From contig CP062796.1 of NCBI GenBank assembly GCA_018208355.1, positions 1,148,494 to 1,212,493 of the forward strand: 64,000 nucleotides of DNA. The letters run 5' to 3'. The notes beneath the pieces were generated by a model. The model was not told where the DNA came from, did no database searches, and was given only the letters and a program-made list of their open reading frames with translations. This DNA comes from Candidatus Fermentithermobacillus carboniphilus (GTDB taxonomy: Bacteria; Bacillota; Sulfobacillia; Fermentithermobacillales; Fermentithermobacillaceae). The position numbers were made by a program, and so were the translations under genes. This document shows positions 61,690 through 64,000 of this stretch, one piece after another (position 1 is the stretch's first letter; each line of letters begins with the position of its first letter).

Positions 61690-63507
61690 CTACGTTGAGT
61701 TTCGGACGGCTTCCGCCTGCTCCTCTTCGAGGAAATCGGCGGGATATGCTGAAAAGGTCCGGTACCATCGCCTGACAAGGGCTCTTCTGTCCCGGTCATT
61801 ATCCGGGAGTTTAAGCGGCCTTCCTCTTCCATCGAGTATAAGTCCGGTTGGTCCGGGAAGGACCTGCCACGACAAGGGGTTGGACTTCCCCGCGCCTGCA
61901 TCGAATTCCCGGCTGGGAACGACTTCACAGTATCGCTCCCGGCCCGGATCCACGGGGACAACCCGGAGGTCTCCAGATACAACGTCGTACGTCTCGCCCC
62001 CAAGCCTTACCCTGGCGATAACCGTTCCTGGCGGGACAGCGGGCCCGACCGGACAGACGGCGGTTCCCAGAGGTACCAGTGCCTCCCGTAGTAGTATTTC
62101 CTCAGCAGCCTCAGGGTCTACATCGACCAATACGCCCAGATGCGGCAACAGGAACTGGCTGTCGACAAAAAGATCGGTGACCCCTTCCGGCTGAAAGCCA
62201 TCCAGGAGGATCATGGCGGCCTGACTGCGCCTCGGCGCATACGATAGGACGCCCCCCGATCCCACTATGGCTCCGATTTTCAAAAGGTCCACCAGAGTTT
62301 CGCCGGTACCCTCCTGGTTGAACACATCACCCACGCTTCTCTTTTTCTTGATCCCTTTAAGGCCCCTTATCAACGAACGGTGGTGCCCCAAAGAAAGTCT
62401 CAGAGCTTCTCGCGAGACAGCCTGTTCCAGAACAAGCTCTTCGATTGTCTGCGGCAGGGTCGTCGGTCTTATCATTTTATTGAAATTCCAATTCCTCACG
62501 AGGTTTTCATCAGCATCAAAGGGCAACCAGCGCAAGACCGCCTCCGGACTTGCCTCTGCCAGGACGTTGCCCATGCTGTAAGACATACCGAGGTTAGCCG
62601 ACACAGTCCGGTACAACTTCCCGTCGATGACTGAAAATACGTCGGTCGTGGCTCCCCCGACATCCACCCCCAGGACGTCCTGATTCCGCATCCTCGAAAA
62701 ATAGGAAAGAATATTCCCGACTGCCATGGGAGTCGGCTTCACGTTGCCTTCGGCCCACGAAAGCACCGTCTTGTACCCGGGCGCGTGCATCATCACGTGT
62801 TCTAAAAAGAGCCTGTGGATTTCCCTTCTTGCCGGGTCCAGGACTTCCTCCTCAAGCACCGGCCGGACGTTGTCCGTGTAAGTGACGTCCATGACATCTT
62901 TGAATACGTCGGCGACGTAGCTGCGGGCGTCGACGTTTCCCGCGAATACCACGGGTATCTTGAAGTCCTTGCCGAATCGCGGTTCCGGATTGGCCATAGC
63001 CACCATCTCGGCCATGGCGGCCACTTCAGAGATGTTACCGCCATCGGTCCCACCTGTAACCAGTATCATGTCCGGCCGAAGTCTCTTGAGCCGGTCTACC
63101 CTTTCCACGACAGACCTCGTATCGTCCAGGGATATAACGTCCGAGACCACCGCGCCTGCACCTAAAGCGGCCCTGTGTGCTGATTCAGCGGTGATCTCTT
63201 TCATGAGCCCCGTGACCACCATCTGCAGGCCGCCACCGGCGCTGGAAGTGACAAGGACCAGGTCCACACCTTCTCCCGCGCCTGAAGGTTTAATCAGGCG
63301 CGAACCATGGAGCACCGTGACGCCGGTTCGCTTTTCAAGTTTTCCGATGGCGCTCTTAAGACCTATCATGACATCGTTGTGAGGAGCCTCGACAGTGGTG
63401 GGGGCCATCGTCTTTCCCAATAGGACCCAACCACCTGAGGTCTTTTCGAAAAGGATCGTCTTGGTCGTGGTGCTTCCGATATCGACAGCCAGTATCCGCC
63501 TGGTCAC
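61690..63507 (-). CDS. MutL/GlmL-type mutase reactivase (ASKHA ATPase)
   Basis: 605 residues. Two actin-like ATPase phosphate loops: ILAVDIGSTTTKTILFEK (about 4-21) and LGVDVGGATTDVFSVIDG (about 275-292). The long NISEVAAMAEMVAMA region and overall order match the MutL/GlmL family encoded with glutamate mutase and other B12 carbon-skeleton or aminomutases; members are thought to restore the cofactor of inactivated enzymes. It is distinct from the DNA-repair MutL. A B12 mutase-like protein lies 17 kb away (43135-44835). Confidence 0.9.
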   Translation of the reverse strand: MTRRILAVDIGSTTTKTILFEKTSGGWVLLGKTMAPTTVEAPHNDVMIGLKSAIGKLEKRTGVTVLHGSRLIKPSGAGEGVDLVLVTSSAGGGLQMVVTGLMKEITAESAHRAALGAGAVVSDVISLDDTRSVVERVDRLKRLRPDMILVTGGTDGGNISEVAAMAEMVAMANPEPRFGKDFKIPVVFAGNVDARSYVADVFKDVMDVTYTDNVRPVLEEEVLDPARREIHRLFLEHVMMHAPGYKTVLSWAEGNVKPTPMAVGNILSYFSRMRNQDVLGVDVGGATTDVFSVIDGKLYRTVSANLGMSYSMGNVLAEASPEAVLRWLPFDADENLVRNWNFNKMIRPTTLPQTIEELVLEQAVSREALRLSLGHHRSLIRGLKGIKKKRSVGDVFNQEGTGETLVDLLKIGAIVGSGGVLSYAPRRSQAAMILLDGFQPEGVTDLFVDSQFLLPHLGVLVDVDPEAAEEILLREALVPLGTAVCPVGPAVPPGTVIARVRLGGETYDVVSGDLRVVPVDPGRERYCEVVPSREFDAGAGKSNPLSWQVLPGPTGLILDGRGRPLKLPDNDRDRRALVRRWYRTFSAYPADFLEEEQAEAVRNST

Positions 63508-63623
63508 AGGATTTCCCTCCTTTTGAAGATTGCGAAAAGGAGTGCCACCCGCGATTTCTACGAATCTTTTAGGATTTCCTGTCCCGTCTCCGTCTTTGTG
63601 GTATCATTTTGTGGGTGGTGAAG

Positions 63624-64000
63624 ATGGGTCTTTATTCATTCCTGCACGGAAAATACTCAAGGTTGAAAGCTTGGCACAGAAGACATACCGCAACCCGCAT
63701 GACGCGGACCAGACGAATAGACCGGGTATTTCCCCCTCCTTCGATGCGTGTGGTAGCGATGACCTTTGACGACGGACCCACGGCAGCACCCGCCCGCCCT
63801 TTTTCAGAACGCGGGATCACCGAGTCCATTTTGGAGATAATGGCCTTCTTCGGGGCCCACGGAACTTTTGACGTCATCGGGAGCACGGCTGAAAACTACC
63901 CCGATACCTGCGGCAAGGTCGGAAGCTCCAGGTGGAGCGGGACGAGATTCGATCACTACCCCGAGTTCGGCAAAGACGTCCTGGCTGGAGCCGCCAACCA
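63624..64000 (+). CDS. Polysaccharide deacetylase (NodB-type), 5' part
   Basis: The frame starts at ATG 63624 (GGTGGTGA just upstream) and runs open for 125 codons to the window end. After a basic N-terminus it contains VVAMTFDDGPTAAPARPF (about 44-61) and FFGAHGTFDVIG, the NodB motif 1 (TFDDGP) and the following strand of carbohydrate esterase family 4. Such enzymes deacetylate peptidoglycan or other glycans outside the cell. It is divergent from the MutL gene. Confidence 0.85.
   Translation, partial: MGLYSFLHGKYSRLKAWHRRHTATRMTRTRRIDRVFPPPSMRVVAMTFDDGPTAAPARPFSERGITESILEIMAFFGAHGTFDVIGSTAENYPDTCGKVGSSRWSGTRFDHYPEFGKDVLAGAAN

Overview
The window reads as a chromosomal segment of a spore-forming, Gram-positive anaerobe of the Clostridia or a related deep Firmicutes lineage. 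The evidence is sporulation genes (spoIIP, spoIVFA, spoIVFB), CIRCE/HrcA heat-shock control, a T-box on valS, a c-di-AMP riboswitch, strong AGGAGG-type ribosome sites with frequent GTG/TTG starts, Bacillus-like gene neighbourhoods (comEC-holA/rpsT; rplU-prp-rpmA-obgE-nadD-yqeK-rsfS), and a group III (thermosome-like) chaperonin next to hrcA, a placement known from Carboxydothermus-type Clostridia. No phage, transposon or CRISPR array is visible. Almost all genes lie on the minus strand.

Layout. 1-3.5 kb: 5' end of a group III chaperonin gene, hrcA with CIRCE, spoIIP, a holin-like membrane protein and a broken ABC ATPase. 3.6-4.3 kb: a structured RNA (6S-like) and a tRNA operon Asn-Met-Glu. 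4.4-12.2 kb: a secreted amidase-domain protein, then plus-strand valS (T-box), folC, a PrcB-like protein, a SPOR protein and rpsT. 12.2-25.1 kb (minus): holA, vanW-like, comEC, an ABC permease with its HlyD-type adaptor, CIRCE-controlled groES-groL, comEA and a degenerate LeuRS-like protein. 25.2-32.5 kb (minus): hisG-D-C-B-H-A-F-IE behind a leader peptide with 13 consecutive His codons and a tRNA-Ala. 32.5-43 kb (minus): rsfS, an LCP protein, yqeK, an RRM protein, nadD, obgE, rpmA, prp, rplU, rng and two TIGR039xx proteins. 43.1-47.4 kb (minus): a c-di-AMP-riboswitch operon encoding a Ddl-like ATP-grasp ligase, an opine-dehydrogenase-like protein and a fused B12/glutamate-mutase-like protein. 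47.4-49.1 kb: spoIVFB and spoIVFA. 49.2-51.9 kb: poorly known genes (an unknown protein, a NUDIX protein, membrane proteins, a NusG-II protein). 52-59.7 kb (minus): hpt-purE-F-M-N-H-D-queT. 59.9-64 kb: PspC, an unknown barrel-rich protein with MutL, and a polysaccharide deacetylase running off the end.

The most interesting systems are: (1) the c-di-AMP-riboswitch operon of three metabolic genes that do not form a pathway I know, probably linked to the MutL-type reactivase 15 kb away; (2) a LeuRS paralogue without an editing domain and with altered HIGH, Asp and KMSKS signatures, placed as the last gene of the his operon; (3) a poly-His attenuation leader in a Firmicute his operon, apparently co-transcribed with tRNA-Ala; (4) two chaperonin systems (group I and group III), each behind its own CIRCE element.
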